DNA of 64,000 nucleotides from positions 588,501 through 652,500 of the forward strand of contig WPIO01000002.1 of assembly GCA_009760855.2 (NCBI GenBank), in the 5' to 3' direction. Shown here one piece after another: positions 50,763-63,730 of the stretch. The notes beneath the pieces were generated by a model. It was not told the origin of the DNA. It saw only the letters and a program-made list of their open reading frames with translations, and did not search any database. Position numbers and translations under genes: made by a program. The DNA comes from Cristatella mucedo (lineage: Eukaryota; Bryozoa; Phylactolaemata; Cristatellidae). Position 1 is the first letter of the stretch, and the number at the start of each line of letters is the position of its first letter.

Positions 50763-51454
50763 TGACTTGTTTTGCCTGTCGCTGAGCAAGACCTGCAAAC
50801 TCATACGGTTTGCTTGGGCCGAGGAGAGATGTCTTGGAATAGATTTCTTATTATAGGATGCATATAATTACCAGCACTTCATAATGGTTCTCCGTTTAAA
50901 CAGGAAGCATGACGAACCAGATACGTATGCATTTTCACGGGCCTCGCTCAATTAGCAAACGCCACAGGCAACAATCAATCGCTCGCTGTAGCAAGCTCTG
51001 TATTTACAATTAATCAGGTTGTTAAGTTTATTTTCTGGGACTGCATTCCAAAGTGGCGCCAGCAGAGATTTATCGGTGCAACCCAAAGGATACAGTCACG
51101 CGGCTCCAGGTTGTGATAACATGGCAATTACATGACTCACTAGCAAGACGGCTGATCAGCACAGTTCAGGCCACAGCAATCAGAGCTTATAACTGCTTGA
51201 GAGGTAATCGATGTCCATGTCAATATCTATTTATCAGACTTGCAGTTTATCAAAAACATAGCAAACCTCTTCACAGCCATACACATTATCAACCACAGAA
51301 TGTGCGATTTATCAAGAGCCACAGACTTCCACCTTAAGCTTGGTCACAATAACAGCAATAATAAGCTAAAGTCATTGGCTGAGGCACAACTTGGTCAGCT
51401 TCTGTCTGTCTGTCTATTGCTCTATCCGCTTGGTTGGTTGTTGGGCAGTGTGAG

Positions 51455-51590
51455 ATACTCACACTTTCAACAACCAGGTGTTGAATTCGAGTTCTCAAAA
51501 AGGCAATTCTATCTGTAAGCGCAATGAAAGCCGCTAAGGCTTTTCTGCAGCATGCAGACTGAGACTGTTGAATTAGCTGAAAATTACTTT
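51455..51590 (+). mobile_element. SINE family B, diverged
   Basis: B-box-like gttgaattcgagttctc is followed by a diverged body and tgagactgttgaattagctg, the family B terminus. Confidence 0.5.
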
Positions 51591-52443
51591 TCCTTTCCTT
51601 TACATCCGTCGACATTAGCGCACCGAAGATTACATAGACGACAGAGGTAAACGCCGAACGAGAGTAGTGGGCATGTGTTATGCAATCCTTCTCTTAACTC
51701 CCCACCCCATCAAAAGCGGTATTGCGAGGCTTATCTGAGAACTCCAAGCTGCGATCACGTCCTCGTGTGGCCTATCATTCGACTCGATCACAAATCTGTG
51801 CTGTCGCTGCAAGGGCACGAACCGTACTAGGCATCGAGTCGAGGACAGCAACCTGACGGGCAAAGGCTTCGCGACACACGTGCTGCAGCGACCGACGAAC
51901 GCATGGCGATTATTGCATACAGCCGCAGCGTTACAGAGAACCGCCTTTGCATGACAAAAGTATGCGAGACCGCTTACCGGAACGCCTTGGGTTGCCGCTT
52001 TGCCTAACGCTCTGTTGCATAGTAGTAATTTCGCTGAAGTTGTTGCATTATTCTCAGTGGGCCTGAGTGACCAGGGCACTTATGGTTTAGGTGTTGGACT
52101 TAAGGATTTGGGGCTCAGGGTTCAGACTTTGGGTTTTAGGGCTTAGAGCCCATACGCTCCCGAAGTAGATGCCGCACAATCGATGGCGTCATGCATTTTC
52201 CTGCCTAAAGTAAAGTGCACAGATTCGCCGAATACTTCAGAATTTGACATCGATTGGCTGCTGCTGAGCTTGAGCAGGAGAGACTACTGTTGGAAGCGTA
52301 AGTGACACTCGGGAGCTACGAAATACGCCCGGTCGAGTTGGTGCTGAGAGGTCACTGATGGCTCAAGCCACGGGTCTCTGGAAAATTTGTCTTAGCGATA
52401 AAGGTGCCTGCAAAGTGGAAGCTGATTCTGCTGGCAGTGCCCG

Positions 52444-52444
<1 letters not shown>

Positions 52445-52481
<37 letters not shown>
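52445..52481. repeat. (GA)n microsatellite
   Basis: A pure GA run of about 37 bp just outside the hAT-like element. Confidence 0.95.
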
Positions 52482-52483
<2 letters not shown>

Positions 52484-52532
52484 CGCGGTGGTCTGCTCCT
52501 GTCCCTCTAGTGCTCCAGCCTATGGTCTGTAC

Positions 52533-53390
52533 CAGAGGTTGGCAAACTACGGCCTTTAGGGCAGATCCAGCCTAGCTAGTGCTCTAGTCCGGACTAGCGG
52601 CCCCCTAGTAATTTATTGATGGATCCGGCCTAATTGAGTTGTCGCGGTTTTTCCCCTTCCCTATAGAGGCACTTTGACTTACGAGTATCCCAACTAACGA
52701 ATTTTTGAGTTCGAGCCGCTTTTGGCTTTTAGTTGAGAGCTGACTTTTATTGTGCTTGATTTTGCTTCGCGTGTTTTGCAGTATGATTGTAGAACTGCAA
52801 CTTTGCTTTTCGCACGGCTAGCGGCGGCAGCCCTTAGCCGTTACGGATTTTCGACAGAAAGTACTAAGGCTGAGGTCAGCAAAATCCGGCCTTTATGCCA
52901 GATAAGCCCTAGCCAGCACTCAGTCCGGCCTAAAGCCACCTTAGTTATTTATATTTGGATGCGGCCTAATTAATAGTTATAATAATAATAATAATACATT
53001 TGGTATAGCACCCTGGAGAGAACTCAACCTCTTTTCAGGTACTTTACATTTGCTGCAAAAGAAGGACAATCGAATGGTTAGTAATTGAATTGTCTTGGTT
53101 TTGTTCCCCTTCATTACTAGTGGTTGCAGTTCAAACTGTTGCCCATGCTTATTTTTAGAACTGATGTCAGGTGCTTGTATGAACAGAAGGGCATGGCAGG
53201 TTGGCGTGATAAATATCTACCCCTACAATTGCCGTACGTGTCTGTGCGTCAGTTGTGGCATTTGTTTGTTTGGTCGTCTGGCCACGCCCACTCCGGCGGG
53301 CCAGCGGAATGGGCGCGGTTTCTTCTGGTCTAGTGTGCCTTCTTGACCTCCTGAAATGGCCCAGTAGTCCGAAACCTTTACCGACCTCTG
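52533..53390. mobile_element. hAT-like DNA transposon remnant with 8-bp target duplication
   Basis: The left end cagaggttggcaaactacgg and the right end, whose reverse complement is cagaggtcggtaaaggtttc, form hAT-Charlie-like terminal inverted repeats. They are flanked by gtctgtac (52525-52532) and gtctgcac (53391-53398), an 8-bp duplication with one mismatch. Internally it contains a Tigger-like fragment (about 52665-52720) and a LINE 3' tail (52983-53078). No transposase frame remains. Confidence 0.85.
52983..53078 (-). mobile_element. LINE 3' terminal fragment nested in the hAT-like element
   Basis: (AAT)n followed by gcaccctggagagaactcaa and ctttacatttgctgc matches the LINE 3' ends. Nesting shows that it is younger than the hAT-like insertion. 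Confidence 0.8.
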
Positions 53391-53906
53391 GTCTGCACAC
53401 TTCTTGCCCCAGCTTATATTTTTAGGAATGCAGTTGAAGCTAATTTTGGTTATCGTAGCTATAATTAAACTAAATGCAGTAAATCATGTAGTCGCCCGAG
53501 TGTAGACCTAGCCCTGCAGCGAAAAGGCTCTCGATATTGACGGCCCAACGTCGCAAGAAATCCCTCGCTTTCAGCCGTCCAGCAGCAATCGGGCGCATCG
53601 GGTAATTTCAAGACACAATTTACCAAATTAATGCTCCGCCGTCTCTAATCGCCCGACTCCGAATACTATTTTGGGGACGCCACCAGTTCTCCCCGTGTGT
53701 GCTCTGCTCGAGGGTTGCTGCTGCAGCGACTCGGCGCGAAGCTCCATGCTGGGTACGAAGAAGGGGTGAAGAGGGCATTCGCGGGCGGGCGCCGTCGAAC
53801 CGGCTCGAGTCTAGAGTCTCGTCTCGCCGCCTGAGTCGTCGAAAACTCGAAGACTGTCTAGCGAAGCTCCAGAGGATGCGGACAGCGATTCCAGCTCTCC
53901 GCATAC

Positions 53907-54190
53907 CTTCGGTAGTTGTCGGGCGAGTTGAGCAGTATCATGCGCATCAGCGGAGGCGCTCCGTGCAGGCGCTCGATGGCTCTCTTCGCCGCAGCGTTCT
54001 CCACCGACGAGCGCCGCGGCTGCGACGTCCGACTCTCCGGAAGTGGCGCTCGGTGCTGCGACAGTCGGTTTCGGGGCGCTGACGGCGGCGGCGCGGCCGC
54101 GTCCATAGAGCGGCCCGAAGAAGGCGACGGTCGGCGAGCTGGACGCCCGACGTTGAGCTTGGCCCTGGTGATGAGCAGGACGCCGTCCAT
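53907..54190 (-). CDS. Candidate coding exon of an unrecognised - strand gene
   Basis: The frame MDGVLLITRAKLNVGRPARR continues for 94 codons with very GC-rich third positions and ends at AG|gtatgc in phase 2. The middle is Pro/Ser/Arg-rich and the end reads LHGAPPLMRMILLNSPDNYR. The frame remains open about 90 nt upstream of the ATG, so 54190 may be internal rather than the true start. I do not recognise the family. A + strand frame over the same bases is probably a shadow. Confidence 0.45.
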
Positions 54191-54854
54191 CCGAGGTTCG
54201 CTAGTGCGGCGCCTGGCTTCGTGAGACGGAAGGCGTCTGCGATCCGCCCTGAAGCGAACGCGAGGGCCACAGTGGATAGCCTAACTGCCTGAGGTCACGA
54301 CCGTCGGGTTCGCTGCCGCTCCTTTAGCCGTCTGCTGCCCCGAAATCGAGCTGCGTCGGGAGGATCGTGCCCAAACTGCGAGTCCTGAGAGCGGGCGCTC
54401 AGCCGCCCACCCGCTTCGGAGGCGAGCTCCGAGGCGGGCAGGTGCCGACGATGCGAAGCCAGTCGGTACGGCCCGCTATTCGCATTCGCGCCTCCTTGCG
54501 GCTGCTCTGCTTCCAGGCTACCGTCGCAGCTCGCGCACAGAAAGTTCAAACAATTATCCAGCCAAAGTCAGAAATAAACTCTTCTAGTGGCTTAAAGTAG
54601 AGCTGAACTCACGTTTGAAAATTTCCCATTAATTCGTCGAGTATTTGGCCGAGTTATGGAATTTGCCCGGCACGAAGCTCCACTGTAAATGAAGCTGTTT
54701 CGAAGTCAACAGCATGTACTTACCTCATCGGGCTGCAAACATGTTCCCCAGTAGACCGAGGTTTGGGAAACAAGTCGCGTTTGATGGCAAATTGTTCAAT
54801 TTGTAGATGTGCTGCTTCCGGTTTACTTTCGGGCTTGTCATAATTCGCCTAATC

Positions 54855-55000
54855 TTTTTTATTGCTTTTTTATGCAGAAACCTTCAAAACCTCTAATCCC
54901 ATTTCTAATCTGTTTGGCTTTTGAAAGGTACCCTACACAATTATTTGACTATTGAACCAATGTTTTCAATATTTTCTCGGCATTTACCCTTAATAATGAT
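54855..55000. repeat. Dispersed repeat of unknown family (copy 2)
   Basis: The block around aatcccatttctaatctgtt and attttctcggcatttaccct resembles 20205-20330. Confidence 0.6.
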
Positions 55001-55822
55001 TGAGCTATCGTAAACAGCACAAAGTAGTGCTTGTCTCTACTACTACGAAAGCACACAAATCCGGGGCTAGCTTCACGAATCTGGCATCACATGGTGGGAG
55101 TAGCGGGGTTAATCTTTAGGTAGCGCAGTCAAGCTGACCTATGACCTAGCTCAGAATGATGTCAATCGCCGTAAACCGCAATTTCTTTAGCTGGGATTGA
55201 TTAGAAACCCACTTCTTTCCATTGACACTCGTGCATGAGTTAAGGACTAGCGTGGGAAAGCATGGTCAATTGTGAATGAGAATGATTCAGGCGTAGTCCA
55301 GAGCCAAGGACGCGGTTTCGGATGAATTAACTCGGACGGAGCTGCTTGGCAGGATTTGACAGCAGCATCCTGTCTGTGGCCCGACAGATCGCTTCATTAG
55401 CTTATACTACCCTACCCGTCTGACCTGCCTGCTCGTCCAGTGCTCTCGCTCCACGTCCACTCGCTCCACTGCTCCTCCCGGGTGGGCTGGCGGGGCGAGC
55501 CCCCTACTCACAGCGAGTCCGTGTTTGTCGCACATCTCGTGCGCTCAATGACCTGCGAAAAGTAACTTAGGTGGCCAAAGTGTGGTTCTCCCTCGGCAGC
55601 AGAAACGCCCACCGGCTGCTGGTCGGAGAGTCGCACGGCATCCAGTGGTTTCCGGCTCAACCCGCTCGTGTAAGAATAACAATAGTTTACGAGAATAGCT
55701 GGGCATTCGTATAGTGCCCAAAGAGAAGTGAAACACTTTTTGGCCCATTTAAATGTGCTGCCAGGGAAGCAAGCTCGTCGTGCATCGGAGTGTCGCTCGA
55801 GCGGACGCAGCTAGCGGAGTAG

Positions 55823-56134
55823 CTAGAAGAGCGGACGCGAGGAGCAGCGCTGACACTTCGCGGTCACGTGCCTTCGGGCGGCGTGCGGCTTCTTGAGGTG
55901 CACATTGATGACTTCGCTCGTGCCGAGCCGGGAGCTTGGCTTGACCGGAGCTCTGCGTGCGAACGTCGCCTCTTCGCTGGCTCGCTGGCTGCGTGCCTGT
56001 ACTTCCGGGTAGCCTCGGACAGCCTCGAGCGCCGTGATAATCCGTCGGTACTCCCTGGTGTCTGCCAATGAAGACAGCGAGCTCCTTCTTTTCTTGACAT
56101 CGCCTTCGGACTTCGTGATTCGTGTCACTTTGCG
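55823..56134 (-). CDS. Candidate coding exon, Arg/Ser-rich, of an unrecognised - strand gene
   Basis: After the acceptor atttatcggtag the frame reads RKVTRITKSEGDVKKRRSSL (a basophilic kinase site), then EYRRIITALEAVRGYPEVQ. It stops at TAG (55825-55823). It could instead end earlier at a donor such as gtgacc (55867). Phase 0 at its 5' end agrees with the phase-0 donor of the candidate exon 59609-59526. No known domain is recognised. Confidence 0.42.
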   Translation of the reverse strand, partial: RKVTRITKSEGDVKKRRSSLSSLADTREYRRIITALEAVRGYPEVQARSQRASEEATFARRAPVKPSSRLGTSEVINVHLKKPHAARRHVTAKCQRCSSRPLF

Positions 56135-56889
56135 CTACCGATAAATTGCGGCGTATTTTTCATCCTATGAAAGCTACGTCCGCTTCATGCAGGCCAGCGT
56201 GGGATAGTGGTAGTCAAATTCAGTCGCGAGAGGCCGGGGGATGCTAGCAATAATTCAGAACGGTTGGGCATTTTATTGTAGGATGTGTACATGGTCAGTC
56301 TTCCCCCAAGTCTTGCTTCTTAATTGCTCGACCCCCAGAGCGATCATGGGAACATTGCTTGCGTAAGGAAGGTTGAAAATGGGCCTATGCAATGCGCATC
56401 CGGGTGAATTTTAACCGTCCACGAGAGTCTTTATCGCCTACCGCCTCACTATCTGATTCTCGTATGACGAGCTCGTGCTTTCCCATAATCACGGGCTTTC
56501 GTGGAACGCTTCAATGGTTTCCATGATTTCGTTGAGTCATCCGCCACGCTTTTCAAAGCAATGAAGAAACCGTGCCCCTGACGGCTGCTATGTCTTTCCT
56601 TAGCCTGGGAACGCCCCCAGATTTGGTGACGTATACACCGAAAACTCAAGTAGGACAGAAGGAAGCACGGCTCACTGCGAAAATATGGCTTAAAGTGCAT
56701 CGGTGAAGTCGTCGCTTCTCTAAAACGGCTTAGGTGAAAAGTCACCACACGCTAGCCCGAAGAAGCAGCTCACTACCGCCTTACTCCGCTAGACCCTCGA
56801 CCTTCGATCTCTATAGAGAAGCGATCAAGCGATCGTCCATTACCATTTTCGTAGGAAAGGCACTAGTTTCTGGCGGCGAGTCAGCGCTG

Positions 56890-57200
56890 CAATATCATGC
56901 AGGCTGGATGTGAGTACCTCTGGTTAAGTTGAGCAGCAATGCCAGCCGAGCGCAGAGGGTGTGGCTAGCAGATCTAAAGCTCCTGCCGCAGTACCGCAAT
57001 TCCGTGCTGCACCTCAACGGCTACAATAAAGGAGGCTACGAGTGACCTCATCCTGAAGTTCAAATCCCGATCAAAGAAGACAGCGAGTCCTCTAGACTCT
57101 GTACCCACTGTCCTGCTTCCACGATGCCCAGATCTGCTGCCGCCAAGCATAATCGTAGAGATGCCATTAGCTTCTAGGCATGTCCCAGCACCTTTCAATT
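56890..57200 (-). mobile_element. Decayed LINE RT fragment
   Basis: The - strand reads ESRGLAVFFDRDLNFRMRS, resembling the ESARNLGVVFDSDLSFDDH block of the L2 copies. It abuts the + strand copy that begins near 57220. Confidence 0.55.
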
Positions 57201-57219
57201 AGGTTCCAGTAAGGGAAAA

Positions 57220-58800
57220 TACTTAAAAAAGCAAAACTAAAGCAAGAGAACGTGAGAAACTTCCGACCAGTCTCCCTTCTAGTATTCTTATCGAAAACAC
57301 TGTAACGAGTCGTGGCAAACCGGCTGAACTGATATGTTGACACTTCAAACCTAGCTAGTAGGTTACGGCCTGGTTCTAGAGCTGATACCTCTACAGAGTC
57401 AGCATTGCTTCGGTTGTATAATGACCCGAGCCCTCTGTTTTCTCTCTCTATCTTTCAGCAGCTTTTGATTCAATCGATCATCAAGTCCTTCTCGAGCGCC
57501 TCTCATCTCGCCTGGGCATCGCTGGAACAGCACCTCAATGGTCCATGTCCTATTCCAGTGGTAGAATCCGGAGCAGTGACTAGAACGGACAAAAATCATT
57601 AGATGAATTACTGAAGTATGGTGTACCTTTAGCTCTCTGCTTGGCCCAGTTCTTTTAACGGTTTATACTCTCCCTCCTGCCGATACCATTACTAGGGCCC
57701 AATATAGGCTTCCAGTTCTTTGCAAATGGCACTCAGTTGTACCTTTGCTTTGATCTCTCCCAGCCCTCCGGCAAGCCGAATTCTCTCAACTCCCTCGGTG
57801 CATATATTGATGACATTCGCATATGGATGGCAGCAAATTTTCTTAAATCAAATGACGATAGAACTAACTTACGATTTCTGCAAAAACCAAGTGTGACTCA
57901 GAAATTGAAAAAACTTAGCAATCAAAATCAGCTCTGTCAGCGTATCTCCTGTTGAATCTACACGAAATCTGGGTATCCTTTTCCAAAATGACCTTTAATT
58001 AGACGACCACATCAGCTACGCAGTAAAATCTACCTAATTTCAGCTAAATAATATTGCTAAAATTTGGCTTGCTTAACCGGGAAGCTACATCCAAATTGAT
58101 CAATGCATTTGTGACATCCCGTCTTGACTTCAGTAACTCACTGCTTGCTGGTCTACCAGCCTGTGCAATCAGGCGCTTGCGGTTCTTGCAAAACTCTGCG
58201 GCCAGGCGTGTCTGTCGTGAGCGTCGTAGGTGCCACATCGCACCACTTCCAGCTGACATGCACTGACTCCCAGTCAAGCAGCGAAACGAATTCAAGGTTC
58301 TGTCACTTACATCTAGGTCCCTTCATTCTTTTGCTCCAGCCTACTTATCAGATCTACTCCTCCGCCAGGCTAAGTATCGTAGGACCCGCTTTTTGAAATC
58401 GAATCGTTTACTTATACCTCGTACGAACTTAAAATTCTTTGTAGACAGTGCCTATAGTTTGAATGCTCCGAAAGCCTGGAACTAACTTCCCACTGGCGTC
58501 ACGACATATACTGATTTGACCTTTAAAAAGAAGCTAAAAATGCATGTACTTATCACAGCATTTAGTGGGTCCATGTGGTTTGTCCTTTGTGTGCTTATCC
58601 CTGCTGACACTATGCATGCTCATACTAACAATATTTGCATGCTGACCCTATGCATGTCACCTCTAACCACATTATGCTTGTTTACATCGAGCCTGCTACC
58701 GCTAACCATTCGACCATGCTTCCTTTACGGCACAAGTCAAGTGCCTAGAAAAATATTAGGTTTTCAGCGGTGCTATATAAATGTATTATTAATAATATTA
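57220..58800 (+). mobile_element. L2/CR1-type LINE relic, RT domain to 3' end
   Basis: Broken frames contain NFRPVSLL, the polymerase region with FFANGTQLYLCFDLSQP (the YADD box is lost), SRLDFSNSLLAGLPACAIRR and the standard 3' end gtgcctagaaaaatatta followed by (ATT)n. Confidence 0.87.
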
Positions 58801-58884
58801 TTATTAGTAGTACAGTACGATCGATTGGATATTAGTAAAAGTAAGCTAATAGTAATACAATATAAACATAACTAGTAATATATA

Positions 58885-58933
58885 TTCTCTCTGTCTCTCA
58901 CTTTCTGTCTCTCCCTCTCTTTTTGTCTCGCTG

Positions 58934-59009
<76 letters not shown>

Positions 59010-59054
59010 CTTCTATCTTTTTTCTCTGTGTGTGTTTGTCTCTCTCTCTCTCTC
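58885..59054. repeat. (CT)n-rich microsatellite
   Basis: Mixed CT/TCTC and TG runs downstream of the LINE. Confidence 0.9.
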
Positions 59055-59525
59055 AGTGTCTCTCCCAGTGCCTTTGGGAATGTGTGTGTGCGCGCTCTGT
59101 GTGTAGTTTGTATGTGTATTCGAACAGGTACTAGTAAGATAATACTAAGCTATTGGTCCATTAGCGGTTTCTCCTATTTTCTAATATTAGTGGTAAATCT
59201 GCCAAGGTAATGCTAGAAAGAACACCATTCGATCGCACTGGATATTTTCTTTCTACCTGCAGTGGCGTACAATATTCGAAGGTTGTACTAGAATGTGAGG
59301 TACCACTTTATATCATCATAACTTATGGAAGGCAAAGGTGAACTAGCTCTCGAGAAAGAATGCTTCTTCATCAGCATTTACCAAGGACCTTTAACAAGGA
59401 GCAATATTTGAATTCACATAGATGAGCCTTCGTGCGTCACAGGTTGTTGCATAGAATTAACGAACTGAACGAAACTGCAGACGAAACCTTGTGCAGGTTG
59501 CCTAGCACAAAGTGCACAATCGTAC

Positions 59526-59609
59526 CGTTCGAGCTCGCATGCGAGCTTCCTCGTAGCTTCTCTGCAGCATAGGGTTTGAGGACGTTCCCGTAGTGCTTCC
59601 ATCGGATTC
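59526..59609 (-). CDS. Candidate 28-codon exon of a - strand gene
   Basis: The exon lies between ctgcttccgatttcag and gtacga, phase 0 at both ends, reading SDGSTTGTSSNPMLQRSYEE then ARMRART. The phase agrees with the neighbouring candidate exons 60684-60370 (upstream) and 56134-55823 (downstream). Other frames are also open, so the reading is inferred from phase. Confidence 0.4.
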
Positions 59610-60217
59610 CTGAAATCGGAAGCAGGAAGAAGGCCGCCGAGAGCAATAGCTGTGAGCTACAGCAGGCTACGGCAAGAGCGCAGACAGCCAGCGGGGGGGG
59701 GGGGCGCTTGGGGCGCGACGCCGGAAGTTCCCTAGAAGTTTCCTTTATAAATTGGAGAGAAGTGCTTGCTTCGTGTGATAAAATCTTTTCACTGCATCAA
59801 GGAAAGAAGACCTTTCTGTATGTTTGGACACACGCTTCCTTGGCAAACTATTCAAAGCGTAATTTCATTCGCGAACAGGCTAACAGAGAAAAGCTGTCGC
59901 TTGCCGTGAGATATTACGTTCATGCGGCGTATTGATTACGAGGCTCGCTTGCGATATGAAAATAACCGGTTTCAAGTAAGCGCTCACATTCTTACATTTT
60001 TTTAAAGCTTAGTGATAATAACTAGTTATCTTACTTCAGGGAAGCATCTTGCGTTGGCAGTCCAAATATAAATATGAAAAACCTCAGCTTCAGCTTCAGG
60101 GATCGCGTGTGATTTAACTGTGTTCCCGTGTGACAAAAAAACTCGCAGAGGATTCGTCTGCATGACCGAGGACCTAATGCAAGGGCACAAATCTCATGCA
60201 CAAATCCTCACGGAGCA

Positions 60218-60246
60218 TTAAATTAAATTAAATTAAATTAAATTAA
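60218..60246. repeat. (AAATT)n short tandem repeat
   Basis: About six pentamer units flanked on both sides by gcatta. Confidence 0.9.
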
Positions 60247-60369
60247 GCATTAAAGCCGAGCCGAGGACGAAACGCTGCACGCCCGCAGCGTCCAAGCCGC
60301 GTCAACCTAGCACAAGTGGTTTTAATGCACATGTAATTTGCCCGTTGGTACCAATCAGGTGGCACTTAC

Positions 60370-60684
60370 GTCTGAAAAAACGGCATTTACGTCAACTTCG
60401 CTATTCGTTGATTCAGAGCTAGAGCCGTCATCATCTTCGTCGTCATCGATTGAGTCTTCGTCGTCAAAAAAATAATCCCATTCTCCCTCGCTGTCATCGT
60501 CACTGAAATCGTCGCCTTCGTCATCGATTTCGTCGACGTCGAGAATATCGTCGTCACTATCCGAACCCAGACTTCGCGTGTCTCCGTGATTGAGCGAGAG
60601 TACGTCGTCAAAAACGTCGGCGGAAAGGGATCGCCTAGCGACTGCAAAGTCAGTGCACCACGACAATTCGATGGCTGCATACAG
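60370..60684 (-). CDS. Candidate exon encoding a highly acidic segment
   Basis: After the acceptor caaatcctgcag the frame runs for 105 codons to TCAGAC|gtaagt, a consensus donor, phase 0 at both ends. It starts LYAAIELSWCTDFAVARRSL. It then has a long Asp/Glu/Ser tract with patches such as DSDDDILDVDEIDDEGDD and DYFFDDEDSIDDDEDDD. Acidic tracts of this kind are typical of nuclear or chaperone-like proteins, but they do not identify a family. Strong donor and codon use support a real exon. Confidence 0.55.
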
Positions 60685-60819
60685 CTGCAGGATTTGCGAA
60701 TAAAGCAAGTGGAGAGAAAATCAAAGAGAGAGAGAGAGAGAGAGATGATTGCATTTATCTGCTAGGTTAGGGCACTGAACAAGAGGTACTAACTGTTGGA
60801 CCGCTTTGATGAAACCGAA

Positions 60820-61465
60820 ATCGGCCGAACCAAATCGTACTCTATGCGGATGACACTCAGTTGTACCTTTGCTTTGATCTCTCCCAGCCTTCGAGCACCT
60901 CAAATTCTCTCAATTCACTTGCTGCATGCATTGATGACATCCGCACATGGACGGCAGCGAATTTTCTAAAACTAAACGATGATGAAAGTAACATACTAGT
61001 TATGGACAAACCCAGTGTGATTCAGAAATTGGAAAGACTCATGCTCAAAATTCGCTCTGCCAGCATATCTGCTGTTGAATCAGCTCGAAATCTAGGTGTC
61101 ATATTCCAAAGCAACCTCGTACAAACCTTAAATCCTTTGGAGACAGTGCATTTAGTTCGTATGCTCCCAAAGTCTGAAACTCACTCCCGACTTGCGTCAG
61201 AACATCCCCTGACTTGACCACATTTAAAAAGAACTTAAAACACACCTATTTAGGACAGCATTTAGTGGGTCCCTGTGATTCGTCCTTGATGTGCTTATGC
61301 GTGCTGACACTGTGAATGCTGCCACTAACCACACTTGCATGCTGACCCTGTGCATGTCACCCCTAACTATGTTATTCATGTTTTTTATCTTTGCTGCAAT
61401 TTAAAGCGTCTAGAAAGAGATTGAGTTCTGTGAGGGCGCTTTATGAAGTGCATTAATAATAATAT
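60820..61465 (+). mobile_element. LINE relic with intact YADD box, internally deleted
   Basis: It reads LYADDTQLYLCFDLSQPSST, AANFLKLNDDESNILVMD and SISAVESARNLGVIFQSNL. It then jumps to the sequence just before the 3' untranslated region, so about 300 bp of ORF2 is missing. It ends gcgtctagaaagagattgag and (ATT)n. Confidence 0.88.
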
Positions 61466-62071
61466 TATTATTATCCTCATGTTTTTCTATGAGCTTATAC
61501 TCTAATTTACTTTATCGACCATACTATTACTGTTTAATTTTTGGATGCAAGTTTTTTGGGGCTCTTTGCTTAACTAGAAATTCAAAATCAGATATTATTT
61601 TTAGCCCAAAATGTCTAAAAAAATTAAGATGATTTTCAAACAATGCTGGGTTCAAATTGAAAGTTTTCCACTGCGCCAAAGAGAATGAAAATGGACCTGC
61701 TGCACAAAAATATGGTCTACATGAGAAAATGTTTAGGGATTGGAGAAAATATCCATTAGCCGGGACGATAAAGCTCTCTTAAAAAGCATGAGGGTCGAGA
61801 TACACTTATTCTTGCATTCCTTTCCCTAAACTTCGATTGGCCAGCGTCTGCTACGGACATTTTTCCTATGAAAAACACTGACTTTTCTCCAGCTCTGCCT
61901 TCACGTCTAGTGTTGACGAAAGCAAAGACCTGTGTCTCAAACAAGTTAATGAAAATGTACTTGTTTCGTTCGAATACAGGGAAGTCACTAAAATAATTTT
62001 TAAATAGGCCTCTAGAAAGTTGAATCTGTTCGTAATTCACGACAGCTGATCTCCGTCCGGTACTTCCCTAC

Positions 62072-62110
62072 CGCACTACGAAAAGCCTGGGCCACATCGA
62101 GTGCAGTCCG
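62072..62110 (-). CDS. Weak candidate 13-codon exon
   Basis: RTALDVAQAFRSA lies between gtgggatcacag and gtaggg, phase 0 at both ends, compatible with the exon at 60684. It is too short to be convincing alone. Confidence 0.2.
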
Positions 62111-62289
62111 CTGTGATCCCACAGAGTAACAGGAAAAATCAAAAGTGCCTGGTTTGTCGTACCTTACCTTGCGAGGTAGGAGCAGGCATAAAACCCGTCC
62201 CAAAGACGAGTGGTCGATTTATGACGCACCGCAAAAGTTGTAAGCCCGACCAGTTCTGTTGCCACTCGCTCCGCCAACGTGCGCACACC

Positions 62290-62309
62290 GGGGGGGGGGG
62301 GGGGGGGGG
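62290..62309. repeat. Poly-G run (20 G)
   Basis: A pure G run in GC-rich sequence, with further shorter poly-G runs at 4328-4341 and 59693-59704. Confidence 0.95.
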
Positions 62310-62524
62310 AGCACGCAGAGCTGCCGCCGGCGCCTGGCATTTGGTCTCTTGCCCTCGCAGCGCAGCTAGAACTCCAGAACAACAGCTGGCATGCATGCCA
62401 TGCCTAGCGACTCAGCTCCAACGACGACCGCTAGCTGGACGCTGGACAGTCGTGATAGGCATGGCGGACACTTTGTCCGCACGTTCAAACTTTGACGTCA
62501 TAGCAAGTTCGGCAACGCAGAGCA

Positions 62525-63050
<526 letters not shown>

Positions 63051-63251
63051 CGGGAGAGGTGCAAGTCTTTGCTAACGACTGCTATAGCACATCACTCGCT
63101 CAACGCAGACGCAAAACCAAAGGCAATACATGTTGGCATCGCTACTTCCGACGTTTTATTAAAACACCGGATGTCGATTTCGCACATCTAGGAAAACTGC
63201 CAAGTACTGAACTGATGTCATTACTAATATTAATGAACTTACGAATATAAT

Positions 63252-63352
63252 CATAATAATAATAATGCACTTGATAAAGCGCTCTCAAAGAACTCAATCT
63301 CTCTCTAGACGCTTTACATTTGCTGCAAAGGGAAATGCAATTGAATGGTGAG
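63252..63352 (-). mobile_element. LINE 3' terminal fragment
   Basis: (AAT)n, gcgctctcaaagaactcaat and ctttacatttgctgcaaagg match the LINE 3' ends in - orientation. Confidence 0.82.
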
Positions 63353-63730
63353 TAATATTAATGTGTGACTATTTGCAATAATCGATCCCTCTCCGTCCGC
63401 GCGATTTATCGTAGGATTCAACCTCAACGAGTTTTTAAACAAACTTTTTAATGTTGGGTGTTTGATCAAACCAAGAGTTTGTGGCTTTTTCGAGACATCT
63501 ACATTTCGCGCCTAATTTGACGCGTCTTTAAGAGTTTGCTTTAATGGAATTTTGCTTCAGTTTTACTCCATAATATTACATAGTGCACAATATTTTCGGC
63601 AATAGAGTTATCTCAGTAATGTACATGTAAGAGATGTACAAGAAGCCTATGTAGTTTAATTCTAGACTTGGAGCGACAACGGCAGGGTGAGGCATCGACC
63701 TGCTTCAGTGAGTCACGAGCACCCACATAC

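Noticed and set aside
51678-52079. 133-codon - strand frame
   Set aside because: There is no family similarity, no convincing acceptor or donor and no codon bias, so I left it out of the gene list.
62139-62400. Possible - strand exon ending at gtaagg (62163)
   Set aside because: All three frames are open, no acceptor phase links it to neighbours, and the implied following intron would be only about 52 nt.
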